From positions 1,750,067 through 1,814,066 of the forward strand of contig NZ_KQ033871.1 of assembly GCF_000967195.1 (NCBI RefSeq): a stretch of DNA of 64,000 nucleotides, read 5' to 3'. The notes below the pieces were generated by a model. It did not search any database. It was not told where the DNA came from and saw nothing but the letters and a program-made list of their open reading frames with translations. Below, in pieces: positions 53,340-64,000 of the stretch. Position numbers and translations under genes: made by a program. Position 1 is the first letter of the stretch, and each line of letters begins with the position of its first letter. This DNA is from Lactobacillus kullabergensis (lineage in GTDB: Bacteria; Bacillota; Bacilli; Lactobacillales; Lactobacillaceae).

Positions 53340-54188
53340 ATGACTATCGGTGCATTACTTAGACAATACCGTTTAGAAGCTGGCAAAACTCAACGCGCAT
53401 GGATTGGCGACGTTATCAGCCCTTCTTTTTACTCCAAAGTAGAAAAAGATCTGACGCGCATTTCAGCGGCAGACCTAATTGAATTATTACGGCAAAATCA
53501 CGTTAAAATTGCTGATTTTTTTAAACAACTTGATTACCAGTCTGAAAGTGAAGATAATCTCAAAAAGAAGATTGTTGCCCAAATGACGGACGCTTATTAT
53601 AATTTTGATACTAAGCGTTTAAAAGAAATTAAGCAGGCCATTGCGGGTAGCGAGCTTACCAGTAAAAATGATTTAATGCTAAGTGTGAACTCAATCTTAG
53701 CTATTATAGATGGTAATAGAGAAAGATTGAGTGCTGCAGAAATCCAACAACTTAAAAATAAATTCTTTAATGAAGAGAATTTTGACTGGAAAACTATCAA
53801 AATTTTCCTGAACTGCATGGTTTTTTATGATTTTGCCAGTGATATGATCATTACTAACAAAATTTTTCAACAATTTAAAGATAGCGATAATGACAATATA
53901 CAATTTATAGTGTTGGGAATATTAATCAATATGATTAGTATGTGTCTGGAAAAAGACAAGTACCAGGAAGCAAAGCAGTTGGTGGAAAAATCCCATGAGA
54001 TTCACACCCAGCCACTAACCTTCTTTAATAAGATGGTTCTGTTATTTTTGGAGAACATTATTAACTATCATTTTGATCCCCAACAGGTTTATCTGGATAA
54101 TTGCGCAAGGCAAATAGAAGAGTTTGCCTTAATCGGCATGACTGAATTTAGTAAGCAGTTGCAAAAAACTGTGCAAGAAAACAAATGA
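53340..54188 (+). CDS. Rgg/GadR/MutR-type transcriptional regulator
   Basis: A 282-residue regulator: N-terminal XRE helix-turn-helix (about 3-60, 'LLRQYRLEAGKTQRAWIGDV') and an all-helical TPR-like C-terminal peptide-sensing domain of about 220 residues. Rgg proteins respond to short peptides or act alone. The HTH carries the Rgg-type 'SPSFYSKVEKD' recognition segment. No peptide gene is seen in the gap to the divergent MFS gene, so the signal is unknown. Confidence 0.85.
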   Translation: MTIGALLRQYRLEAGKTQRAWIGDVISPSFYSKVEKDLTRISAADLIELLRQNHVKIADFFKQLDYQSESEDNLKKKIVAQMTDAYYNFDTKRLKEIKQAIAGSELTSKNDLMLSVNSILAIIDGNRERLSAAEIQQLKNKFFNEENFDWKTIKIFLNCMVFYDFASDMIITNKIFQQFKDSDNDNIQFIVLGILINMISMCLEKDKYQEAKQLVEKSHEIHTQPLTFFNKMVLLFLENIINYHFDPQQVYLDNCARQIEEFALIGMTEFSKQLQKTVQENK

Positions 54189-54334
54189 TGGAAAGCACTA
54201 GAGTCAAATACTATTGTTACTTCTTCGCTTCTTCCTTTACGACCTAATGTTAATTTAACCTTTTTTCCAATTAGCTTATTGAATTCACTTGCAGCAACTT
54301 GTAAAAGATCTTGCCCTCTCCTGTGTATGTACAT
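54189..54334 (-). pseudogene. Fragment of a probable PBECR4-like toxin or endonuclease gene
   Basis: The minus strand reads 'ASEFNKLIGKKVKLTLGRKG' and 'IVFDSSAFHHL', which resembles the PBECR4 domain class. The frame runs straight into the antisense of the Rgg gene end, so only a piece is left. The family assignment is from memory of its pattern and is uncertain. Confidence 0.4.
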
Positions 54335-54360
54335 CTATCTTAGATATTTCTTTCAAAAAA

Positions 54361-54391
54361 ATAGGAACTCCTTTAAAGAGTTCCTTTATTA
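54361..54391. terminator. Terminator
   Basis: AGGAACTC pairs with GAGTTCCT around CTTTAAA, with T runs. The stretch 54392-54579 has no gene. Confidence 0.7.
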
Positions 54392-54579
54392 TTTGCAACA
54401 ATGAATGTTTTACTATTGGCTCGAGGTGTTCACACAATCCTATCAAGACTCCTTGAGTGAGTGCAACTAAGTCCAATCTACCCATCTCAAATCAACATCT
54501 AGCAGATACTTTAGTTACCCGCTTTCATATATTATGAAACATTGCCTTAATTTAATAGTCAACCTTTAAATCAAGTCAT

Positions 54580-58023
<3,444 letters not shown>

Positions 58024-58032
58024 CTAAATATC

Positions 58033-58102
58033 AAAACCCGAGGACCTCAAGAAAGCACCTCACTAATTTATTGTGAGATTTTCACCTGAAGTTCTCGGGT
58101 TA
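58033..58102 (-). terminator. Terminator controlled by LicT, before bglP
   Basis: On the minus strand, AACCCGAGAACTTCAG pairs with CTTGAGGTCCTCGGGTT and is followed by TTTGAT. It overlaps the end of the adjacent RAT, so the two structures exclude each other. Confidence 0.8.
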
Positions 58103-58125
58103 ATGCCTGTAAACAGTAACACACC
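58098..58125 (-). promoter_or_regulatory. Ribonucleic antiterminator (RAT) before bglP
   Basis: The minus strand reads GGTGTGTTACTG, six bases, then CAGGCATTAACCC: the LicT/BglG RAT pattern. Binding of LicT would prevent the overlapping terminator. Confidence 0.82.
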
Positions 58126-58159
58126 GTTTAAACTTATAAATTATTAAAATATAGTAAAT

Positions 58160-59029
58160 TTAATTCTTCTGCGATTGAGCATCTTTTTGTCTATGCGTTA
58201 CCCGCCAGACATGAAGAGTTAAATATACCTGATCGTCAGGCTGCAGTTGCCAGCCTGCCTGCTTGTATAAGTACGTGCCGATTTTTTGGACAGTATCATA
58301 AGCCTTTTTGTACTTGACTTTCATTAATTCAATTAAGGAATGATCAAGCTCACTGCCTGAATCCTGGTCACTTTCGCCACACATATGCCTTACCATAAAG
58401 GCACGTAAATGGGTCATGAACCTGTTGAAGTTAAACGATTCAGTGTCTAGCTGCATCCCATATTGATACTGGATAATATCAATTACTCCCTTAATCAGTT
58501 TAGTAATTTTAATTGTATCCTGCAGCTTTGTTTGACCAGAACCTGCATTAATGAAGTGATATGTCAGATAAGCTGCTTCACTTTGAGGAAAATTAAGCTT
58601 AGTTTTTTCCTTCATTAACTTTAAGGCTGCCTGAGCTGTACTATATTCCTTCGGAAATATTTTTTTCATTTCCCAGCCAAGCGTATCTTGGCCTAATTCA
58701 ATATTTCCTGTAGCACGGGTTAACATAAAATCAATGTGGTCAGCTAACACTAAAAATTCATAATCAGAAAAAGTGATCTGTAATTTTTGGCTTGCCAAAT
58801 TAATCACAGCAGTCGTTAACTTCAAGGTTCGCTGATCAATATCTCTTACGCTGTCAATCATCTTAAGGTTTTCGCCAACAGCTACAAAACGGCGCGAAAT
58901 TTTGTCCTCATCAATGGGATCACCGACTTTTTTGCCAAAGCCAATCCCGTTGCCAATCACCACCCAATCTACTCCGGCTTTATCAGACACCAAGGCAGCG
59001 TTGTTGTTAAAATTTTTAACAAATTTCAC
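58160..59029 (-). CDS. licT: LicT/BglG-type transcription antiterminator
   Basis: A 289-residue antiterminator. Residues 1-55 form the RNA-binding CAT domain ('VKNFNNNAALVSDKAG', 'VVIGNGIGFGKKVGD'). Two PRD domains follow (about 60-170 and 175-280) with the conserved His in 'LADHIDF', 'YLTYHFIN' and 'LTLHVWRVTHR'. The PTS phosphorylates these His residues to set activity. The start chosen is GTG with AAGGAAG eight bases upstream. A longer frame upstream starts in what is clearly a terminator hairpin and should be discarded. The gene is under its own RAT/terminator control. Confidence 0.9.
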   Translation of the reverse strand: MKFVKNFNNNAALVSDKAGVDWVVIGNGIGFGKKVGDPIDEDKISRRFVAVGENLKMIDSVRDIDQRTLKLTTAVINLASQKLQITFSDYEFLVLADHIDFMLTRATGNIELGQDTLGWEMKKIFPKEYSTAQAALKLMKEKTKLNFPQSEAAYLTYHFINAGSGQTKLQDTIKITKLIKGVIDIIQYQYGMQLDTESFNFNRFMTHLRAFMVRHMCGESDQDSGSELDHSLIELMKVKYKKAYDTVQKIGTYLYKQAGWQLQPDDQVYLTLHVWRVTHRQKDAQSQKN

Positions 59030-59050
59030 TTCAACTACTTCCTTTCCAAT

Positions 59051-59093
59051 AAAAAAACCTACAAACAGTACCAAAAAAGTATTGTTCATAGGT
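59051..59093 (-). terminator. Terminator controlled by LicT, in the licT leader
   Basis: On the minus strand ACCTATGAACAATAC pairs (12 of 15) with GTACTGTTTGTAGGT, followed by seven T. It overlaps the RAT at 59091-59117. Confidence 0.78.
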
Positions 59094-59117
59094 AATGCCT
59101 GATCAAGTCAGTAACAC
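59091..59117 (-). promoter_or_regulatory. Ribonucleic antiterminator (RAT) before licT
   Basis: The minus strand reads GTGTTACTGACTTGATCAGG followed by CATTACC. It matches the RAT pattern of the copy before bglP, so LicT should control its own gene. Confidence 0.78.
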
Positions 59118-59134
59118 GTCTACTTACAGCTGAT

Positions 59135-59163
59135 ATTATAAATCAGTATTAAAGCGATTTCAA
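59135..59163 (-). promoter_or_regulatory. Sigma-A promoter with overlapping cre, bgl operon
   Basis: Minus strand TTGAAA (59158-59163), 17-base spacer, TATAAT (59135-59140). The cre box TGAAATCGCTTTAA (59149-59162), 13 of 14 bases of the consensus, overlaps the -35 box, so CcpA should repress in glucose. Transcription would begin just before the RAT. Confidence 0.8.
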
Positions 59164-59279
59164 TACTTATTTGATTATTTTTTTTAAGTGTTTAATTCAA
59201 GATAAATAATTGTGCTTTACGCAAATTTATACTTAAATAGTAGCAGAAGCCTAATAGCAGTTTAAAGGAAAAGAATCAA

Positions 59280-60233
59280 ATGGCAAATAAAAAGCAAGCA
59301 AAATCTTTAAAAACACAAATATGGTCCACTATTCGTGTGTTACTTTTAGGTGCCCTGTTTTATCTGGGAGTGACTTTAATCTTTTTCGGCTCCGGTTTTG
59401 GCAACTCATATGTAGTGCAGCAAAATGCGGAAAAAGCAAATACCACTTTAACACAAAAGAAAGCAGATAGAAATAAAAAACGCAAAACAAGTTATGATGC
59501 CAGCAAAACCAAATCAGTTAGTGCAGCCAGCGTCCTTAGAGCCAAGCAAATCAAGGCGTATGCTATTGGTCGCATTGCTATTCCTGCTGTTAATATTCAT
59601 AATCCCCTTTTTGCCGGTTATGGCGATCAAAACCAAAACTTAGAATACGGTGTCGTTACCTGTCTGCCGGACCGCGTCATGGGCGGTGCTAATAATTATG
59701 TGCTTGCAGGACACTATATGGGGTCTTATGGTCCTGCAGTTTTGGATAATTTACATCTGGCACACCCTGGTGACCTCATCTATGTAACAGACTTGCATCA
59801 TATTTACGTGTATAAAATAAAAAATATTTCTTTTGCCATCAAACCTACTCAAGTCGAAGTCGAAAATAATGTGCAGGATAAGAGCATGATTACCCTAATT
59901 ACTTGTTCTGATTTTAATACTTCCAAATACGGCTACGGTCAACACCGTACAGTTGCACAGGGCGACTTAATTAGTAAAATGAAAGCAAATCAGCATAATT
60001 TGGTTCTTAGCGAATTGACTGCTAAGCCAAAGCATAGTAAAAAAGAACATCAAGTATCTTTGAAAGACAGTAAACAGCACAAGGCAATTAACAAGACTGT
60101 TCAAGTCCGTGCAAATGCTAAACCAAGATTTTACCAAAATATGACTTTCATCAGAACAGTAATTATTATCTTTAACATTGTTTTTGTCCTGGCCATAGGC
60201 TGGCGACTTATTCACATCTGGGTTTTGAAATAG
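59280..60233 (+). CDS. srtA: Sortase with N- and C-terminal membrane segments
   Basis: A 317-residue sortase. The catalytic residues are His145 in 'YVLAGHYMG', Cys209 in 'TLITCSDF' and Arg223 in 'QHRTVAQ'. There is an N-terminal span (about 17-38) and, unusually for class A, a C-terminal span (about 292-312) after a Lys-rich linker. TLITC fits the class A family. It attaches secreted proteins to peptidoglycan. The gene for a surface LRR protein with a C-terminal span follows, although that protein has no classical LPxTG motif. Confidence 0.88.
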   Translation: MANKKQAKSLKTQIWSTIRVLLLGALFYLGVTLIFFGSGFGNSYVVQQNAEKANTTLTQKKADRNKKRKTSYDASKTKSVSAASVLRAKQIKAYAIGRIAIPAVNIHNPLFAGYGDQNQNLEYGVVTCLPDRVMGGANNYVLAGHYMGSYGPAVLDNLHLAHPGDLIYVTDLHHIYVYKIKNISFAIKPTQVEVENNVQDKSMITLITCSDFNTSKYGYGQHRTVAQGDLISKMKANQHNLVLSELTAKPKHSKKEHQVSLKDSKQHKAINKTVQVRANAKPRFYQNMTFIRTVIIIFNIVFVLAIGWRLIHIWVLK

Positions 60234-60492
60234 CGATTACAAGTTTAACTATATACTACTAGTAAAATTACCAATTTCGAAATAGTCATCTTTATTAATC
60301 CATGCTATACTGAGGGTAACACAATATCATGAGAATAATATTTGACTGCGGTTACTTTTACATACAAAATAGATAGTTAAATTTTAAAAAGGAATTTCAT
60401 TTAAGCATTACAATTGCTATTGTTAGTTCTAAGTAAGCGCTCTTAGCATCAAATATACTGCTATTTGGATTAGTAAAGAAGATGGTGACTAA
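60234..60492. other. Intergenic region, possible damaged signal-peptide leader
   Basis: An AAAAAGGAATTTC site near 60388-60400 has no usable start next to it. A cre-like TAAGCGCTCTTA occurs at 60434-60445. Hydrophobic codons ('ALQLLLLVLS') in several frames may be the wreck of a signal peptide for the next gene. Confidence 0.35.
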
Positions 60493-62355
60493 ATGACGAC
60501 TAAAACCCGAGAATCAAGCGACTTGAATGATACAATTGAGCCTGCATTTAAACTGCAAAATTCTGTCGCAAATTCCCACACACTTGACAGTTGGATGCCA
60601 GATAAAGTTTTACAAAAAATCGTGGCCGCTAATTTAGGTCAACCAATTAAGCAAATTACCAAAGAAAGTCTTGCCAATCTGACAGAACTCAGCTTAATCG
60701 CACCAAACGAAATGCCTGTTGTTCATGGCAAACGGAAATATGCTATTTCTCCTGCCGAATATCGCTTGCGTTTGCGACTTAAATCACTCACTGGATTAGA
60801 ATATGCAACTAATCTGGTCAAAATAAATCTGGCTCCTGACTGTCAGCTAAACAATGATTGGTGCCACCGAGCTGTTCTTAATTCAACTTTAGCGGATATT
60901 TCTGCTTTGCAAAATTTGCATAAATTAACCAATATTAATTTGGAAATGTGCAACTTGCATGATATATCTGCCTTGGCAAATAAACCACAATTGGTTCAAC
61001 TAAATCTTTCATATAATGCAATTACTGATTTTTCACCATTAAAATCGAATAAGCAATTAATTGAAAGCGGCAGTCTAAAGCTAAGAAAACAGATAATTTT
61101 GGCAGAGCCAATTCACCTAACTGCAGGGACTACTTCTTATACATCCGGCCCCTATCAGCTGCTTGATTTTAATGGCAAAAACATGACACTTAAGGTTGAG
61201 ACTGGTAAGCACCTTAGTTCTAAATATCCAGTCAAGCAATATTCCAGTAATTGGAATGATCATGTCGGTCAAGTCAATGGTAAACAAACCGTAACATGGG
61301 ATCTTTCAGGATTACAGTCAGATGACAGTGCAGCAATGACCGTTAAGTTCCACAGTAGGAATTCAGCGCAAGAGCCAATAATTTCAGGCTGGTACATTAT
61401 TCCGTTTAGGATTGTCAGCGGGCAGCCTATTACTATTCACTTTAAAGATGATGCAGATAATACAATTGCGTGTCAGCAAAAACTATATGGTAGTGTTAAT
61501 ACCAGCAGCACTATTACTATTCCGACATTTACTGGTTATTCAATTAGTTCCAAAGCAGTTGATGGTACTACGTCGCCAATTAGTCAGGGCTCTGTCACTG
61601 CTACTATTACCGCCCAACCACAAGAAATCACTCTAATTTATACTCGTAACAAGGCAGCAGATATCACCGTCCATTCTCAAGATGAAACTGGTAAACCAAT
61701 CGCTCCTGAAAGCACAATTAGCGGCGTCTTTAGTGAACAAAAAATAATTCAACCGCAGGACATTTCTGGCTATACACCGGGTCATTATCAAATTGACCAC
61801 AATGGTATTTCACACCATCCGGGAAGCGTAGCTATTGTACTTAACAATCAGCCGCAAGAAATTACCTTCTATTATAATAAGGAAAAAGTTTCAAATGTAA
61901 TTGTTCATTATCAAGATACTGCTGGCAAAAAAGTTGCCCCAGATGAAATTTTAAGTGGCTTTGTTAATGATCAGCAAACTGCTCCGGCATTGAAACTACC
62001 AGGATATACTGTTAAACTTAAAGACTTTAACGGTTCACATATTGATACTGATTTAAATGCAACTGCAATTACACTTAAACAAAAGCCACAGGAGCTAACC
62101 TATATTTATACTAAAAATATCTTAAGTAGTAAAAATACCGTTAAAGAAGAGAAATCGCAAAAATATAAACATAGTCAAAAACCTCATCTTAATAGGAAGT
62201 TACAATCACTAGTTAATAAGAAAAAAGACGTTCGCCAACCTAGTGCTAAAGCAATAAAAGGCTGGCAATTAGGTCTGTTAGCACTGGGTTTAATATCATT
62301 ATTCAGTGTTTTAGGATTAGCCATTATTTATTACAATAGAAAAAGCAAACATTAA
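60493..62355 (+). CDS. LRR / triple MucBP surface protein, no signal peptide
   Basis: A 620-residue protein. A leucine-rich repeat region (about 30-195: 'SWMPDKVLQKIV', 'LEYATNLVKINL', 'ISALQNLHKLTNINL', 'NITLSYNAITDFSPL'-like) is followed by a beta domain and three MucBP-like repeats (about 315-550, each with 'PQEITxxY' ends), then a basic linker and a C-terminal span 'GLISLFSVLGLAIIYYNRKSKH' with no LPxTG. It resembles its neighbour downstream, which has a signal peptide and the same 'SWMPDK' start of the LRR. The first 30 residues have no signal peptide, so the 5' end may be truncated, or the product may be unsecreted. Confidence 0.75.
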   Translation: MTTKTRESSDLNDTIEPAFKLQNSVANSHTLDSWMPDKVLQKIVAANLGQPIKQITKESLANLTELSLIAPNEMPVVHGKRKYAISPAEYRLRLRLKSLTGLEYATNLVKINLAPDCQLNNDWCHRAVLNSTLADISALQNLHKLTNINLEMCNLHDISALANKPQLVQLNLSYNAITDFSPLKSNKQLIESGSLKLRKQIILAEPIHLTAGTTSYTSGPYQLLDFNGKNMTLKVETGKHLSSKYPVKQYSSNWNDHVGQVNGKQTVTWDLSGLQSDDSAAMTVKFHSRNSAQEPIISGWYIIPFRIVSGQPITIHFKDDADNTIACQQKLYGSVNTSSTITIPTFTGYSISSKAVDGTTSPISQGSVTATITAQPQEITLIYTRNKAADITVHSQDETGKPIAPESTISGVFSEQKIIQPQDISGYTPGHYQIDHNGISHHPGSVAIVLNNQPQEITFYYNKEKVSNVIVHYQDTAGKKVAPDEILSGFVNDQQTAPALKLPGYTVKLKDFNGSHIDTDLNATAITLKQKPQELTYIYTKNILSSKNTVKEEKSQKYKHSQKPHLNRKLQSLVNKKKDVRQPSAKAIKGWQLGLLALGLISLFSVLGLAIIYYNRKSKH

Positions 62356-62357
62356 AA

Positions 62358-62398
62358 ATCAGCGCTCTATAAATGTACTTTATGGGGTGCTTTTTATA
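62358..62398. terminator. Probable terminator
   Basis: AGCGCTCTATAAA pairs with CTTTATGGGGTGCT, followed by TTTTTATA. Confidence 0.55.
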
Positions 62399-62504
62399 TA
62401 CAGTTTTGATTAAAGTATAGTTGTTTCCTGTTGCGATTATTATATTATGGATATACAATGATAGTGTAAATTGTTATTTGTTAATAATTTAAGAGGTAAA
62501 ATTT

Positions 62505-63635
62505 ATGAATAAACACATAGAATTAAGTAAACAAAGCAAGAAATTGCTATTTAGTGGAATTACTGCTGCTGCACTTGCATTAGTTGTTGCTGGTCCACAT
62601 GCAGTTAAAGCTGACAGCGTATCTGGAAGCACATTAGCAGCAAGTAGTTTGAACATCAAAGCAACTGACAAGAAGCAAGTTGTTGGCTTGAATCAGACTC
62701 CTGATAAAAGCTCAGAAAATAACACAGTTTTAATTAATGGAAAAAGCTTGAAAAAAGAAAGCAATCATATGCTTCCTAAACAAACTCAAAACCAAAAGCC
62801 AAAAGTTGCTACTAAAGCAAGTGAATCGGTTGATTCCTGGATGCCTGACAAAAATTTACAACGTGTAGTTGCTTATAACCTTTATTCTAATGAATCCGCA
62901 ACAAGTAGAATTAATAAGCAAGATTTATCAAAACTTACTACATTGCAATTAACCGGTGATTACGAACGTAATAATAGGGATTACTATTCTGCTGCTCTCA
63001 ATATTGAATCATTAGAAGGTCTGCAATATGCAACAAATCTAGAAGTACTTGATCTTTCCCCTGATATTGATTCAAACATTAATTTCTTTGGAACAGCATA
63101 TTGGCACAGTCACTTACAAGATATTAGTGCATTAAAGAACCTTAATAAATTAACTGATGTCTACATGGAAATGTGTAGTATTTATGATATTAGTGCTCTA
63201 AGCAACAAACCTAAATTAAAGAATTTGGGTATTTCATATAATGGGGTCACAGATTTTTCTCCTTTAAAGACTGATACTAATCTACCAACTTATGTCACAG
63301 CCTATTATCAAACGATAGTTAATCCCCAAATAATGGTTAATAAAGTTAGGCCTTATATTACCGCAACATATAATTTTAAAGATATAGATGGAAGTAATAT
63401 ACCTATCCGTATAGCAAATGATAAAAATAAAGACTATTATGTTTCAAACTATCTCAGTAATTGGAAACAAAATCCTGGAACAATTTTGACTGATGGTAAA
63501 ACTGTAGAATGGGATCTTTCTGGATTACCTTCTGGATATCAAGGCTATATGACTGTAAATTATAAGGGTAAATTTTTGGGTCAGTCAGGTTATGAATCCG
63601 GTGGCTGGTTGATTATACCTTTTAAGATATATTAA
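62505..63635 (+). CDS. Secreted LRR protein, no wall anchor
   Basis: A 376-residue secreted protein with signal peptide (about 1-36, cleavage near VKA-D). After a linker it has the same LRR module as its upstream neighbour ('SWMPDKNLQRVVAYNLYSN', 'LEGLQYATNLEVLDL', 'ISALSNKPKLKNLGISYNGV', 'VTDFSPLKTD') and the same beta domain up to 'GGWLIIPFKIY'. It ends exactly where the neighbour's MucBP repeats begin. The ATG is preceded by AAGAGG. Being anchor-less, it would be released or bound otherwise. Confidence 0.82.
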   Translation: MNKHIELSKQSKKLLFSGITAAALALVVAGPHAVKADSVSGSTLAASSLNIKATDKKQVVGLNQTPDKSSENNTVLINGKSLKKESNHMLPKQTQNQKPKVATKASESVDSWMPDKNLQRVVAYNLYSNESATSRINKQDLSKLTTLQLTGDYERNNRDYYSAALNIESLEGLQYATNLEVLDLSPDIDSNINFFGTAYWHSHLQDISALKNLNKLTDVYMEMCSIYDISALSNKPKLKNLGISYNGVTDFSPLKTDTNLPTYVTAYYQTIVNPQIMVNKVRPYITATYNFKDIDGSNIPIRIANDKNKDYYVSNYLSNWKQNPGTILTDGKTVEWDLSGLPSGYQGYMTVNYKGKFLGQSGYESGGWLIIPFKIY

Positions 63636-63672
63636 TAACATAATCAAAATAAAACAAAAATAACTAAGTCTA

Positions 63673-63712
63673 AACGTCCTATTATAGATACTATAATTTA
63701 GGACGTTTTTGT
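63673..63712. terminator. Terminator after the secreted LRR gene
   Basis: AAACGTCCTA pairs with TTAGGACGTTT, followed by TTT. Confidence 0.82.
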
Positions 63713-63816
63713 TATCTCCTCACAACTTAAGCTTAACAATAATCAACTTGATTTTCATTGTACCCAGACATATACTGATTTTATAATGTTATTTAGGTAA
63801 GAAGAGGAAAATTAAT

Positions 63817-64000
63817 ATGAATATTTATACAAAGTCAAGTAAGCAGAAAGAAAAAGTGTTACTTGGCGGAGTAGCAGCTGCAGCACTAGGTTTAATTAAT
63901 GCCAAACCTAAAATTGTTAAAGCAACTACTTTGTCTAATAATAAAGTAACTAGGAATAGTCAGAAAAAACAATTTGAAACTAAAATAAACTATAAAACAG
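63817..64000 (+). CDS. Third surface protein of the LRR cluster (partial, 3' end outside window)
   Basis: The first 61 codons of a gene that runs off the window. The start has GAAGAGGAAA upstream. A signal peptide is clear ('KEKVLLGGVAAAALGL', cleavage near VKA-T). The lead-in is like that of the neighbour ('SKQ...K..LL.G..AAAL'), so it is probably another LRR-family member, but the diagnostic part is not in the window. Confidence 0.65.
   Translation, partial: MNIYTKSSKQKEKVLLGGVAAAALGLINAKPKIVKATTLSNNKVTRNSQKKQFETKINYKT

Noticed and set aside
54285-54485. A 66-codon minus-strand gene
   Set aside because: It runs through a terminator hairpin and has no ribosome site or family pattern.
59030-59089. 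Longer licT start with a hydrophobic N-terminus
   Set aside because: The extra residues come from the terminator hairpin and T run of the leader. The GTG at 59029 has a ribosome site and matches the family start.

Overview
The window looks like chromosomal DNA of a low-GC, gut- or food-associated Lactobacillus of the L. acidophilus/helveticus/delbrueckii group. The pointers are SLAP (lactobacillar S-layer anchor) domains, MucBP domains, a malolactic operon, a water-forming NADH oxidase type, a LicT-controlled beta-glucoside PTS, several toxin-antitoxin pairs and many decayed ISL3- and IS3-type elements. No rRNA, tRNA or CRISPR array was seen.

Region 1 (1-7.2 kb): on the minus strand, a small Dlt operon of dltX, dltB and dltD, without dltA or dltC. 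Its DltD carries a C-terminal beta-lactamase-like serine hydrolase. Divergent from it are three tandem membrane-anchored DUF4097-like proteins, then a MazG-like pyrophosphohydrolase. Region 2 (7.5-16 kb): four tandem minus-strand secreted SLAP proteins with repeated upstream elements and terminators, a hicAB pair with a frameshifted hicA, and a large LRR-MucBP-SLAP surface protein. Region 3 (16-29 kb): an orphan LanFEG-type immunity transporter between two ISL3 scraps, nox, two stand-alone ABC exporters, an ABC ATPase remnant, a fifth SLAP paralogue with the tail of a lost sixth copy beside it, and a SLAP-CAP protein. Region 4 (29-34.3 kb): two more relatives of the SLAP family, a related small secreted protein, and IS3 debris.

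Region 5 (34.6-39.5 kb): type I signal peptidase, a five-gene ABC-2 type transporter operon and a GNAT acetyltransferase. Region 6 (39.6-47.7 kb): mleP/mleS, then nagA divergent from a GH31-like protein with a NagR-type operator between them, then mazEF. Region 7 (47.8-54.6 kb): small membrane proteins, two MFS exporters, a second mazEF bracketed by IS3 ends, an Rgg-type regulator and gene fragments. Region 8 (54.6-59.2 kb): the bgl operon (antiterminator, PTS, 6-phospho-beta-glucosidase), with an RNA antiterminator/terminator both before and after licT and a cre-overlapped promoter. Region 9 (59.3-64 kb): a sortase and three LRR proteins, two of them clear paralogues, one without a signal peptide, and the last cut by the window end.

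The common theme is the cell envelope: teichoic acid esterification, surface-layer-anchored and LRR proteins, their secretion and sorting, and export or immunity pumps. The most distinctive items are the DltX-DltB-DltD/hydrolase unit lacking the D-alanine-activating genes, the expanded SLAP family sharing one C-terminal domain, and the GH31-like protein that appears to have lost its nucleophile.
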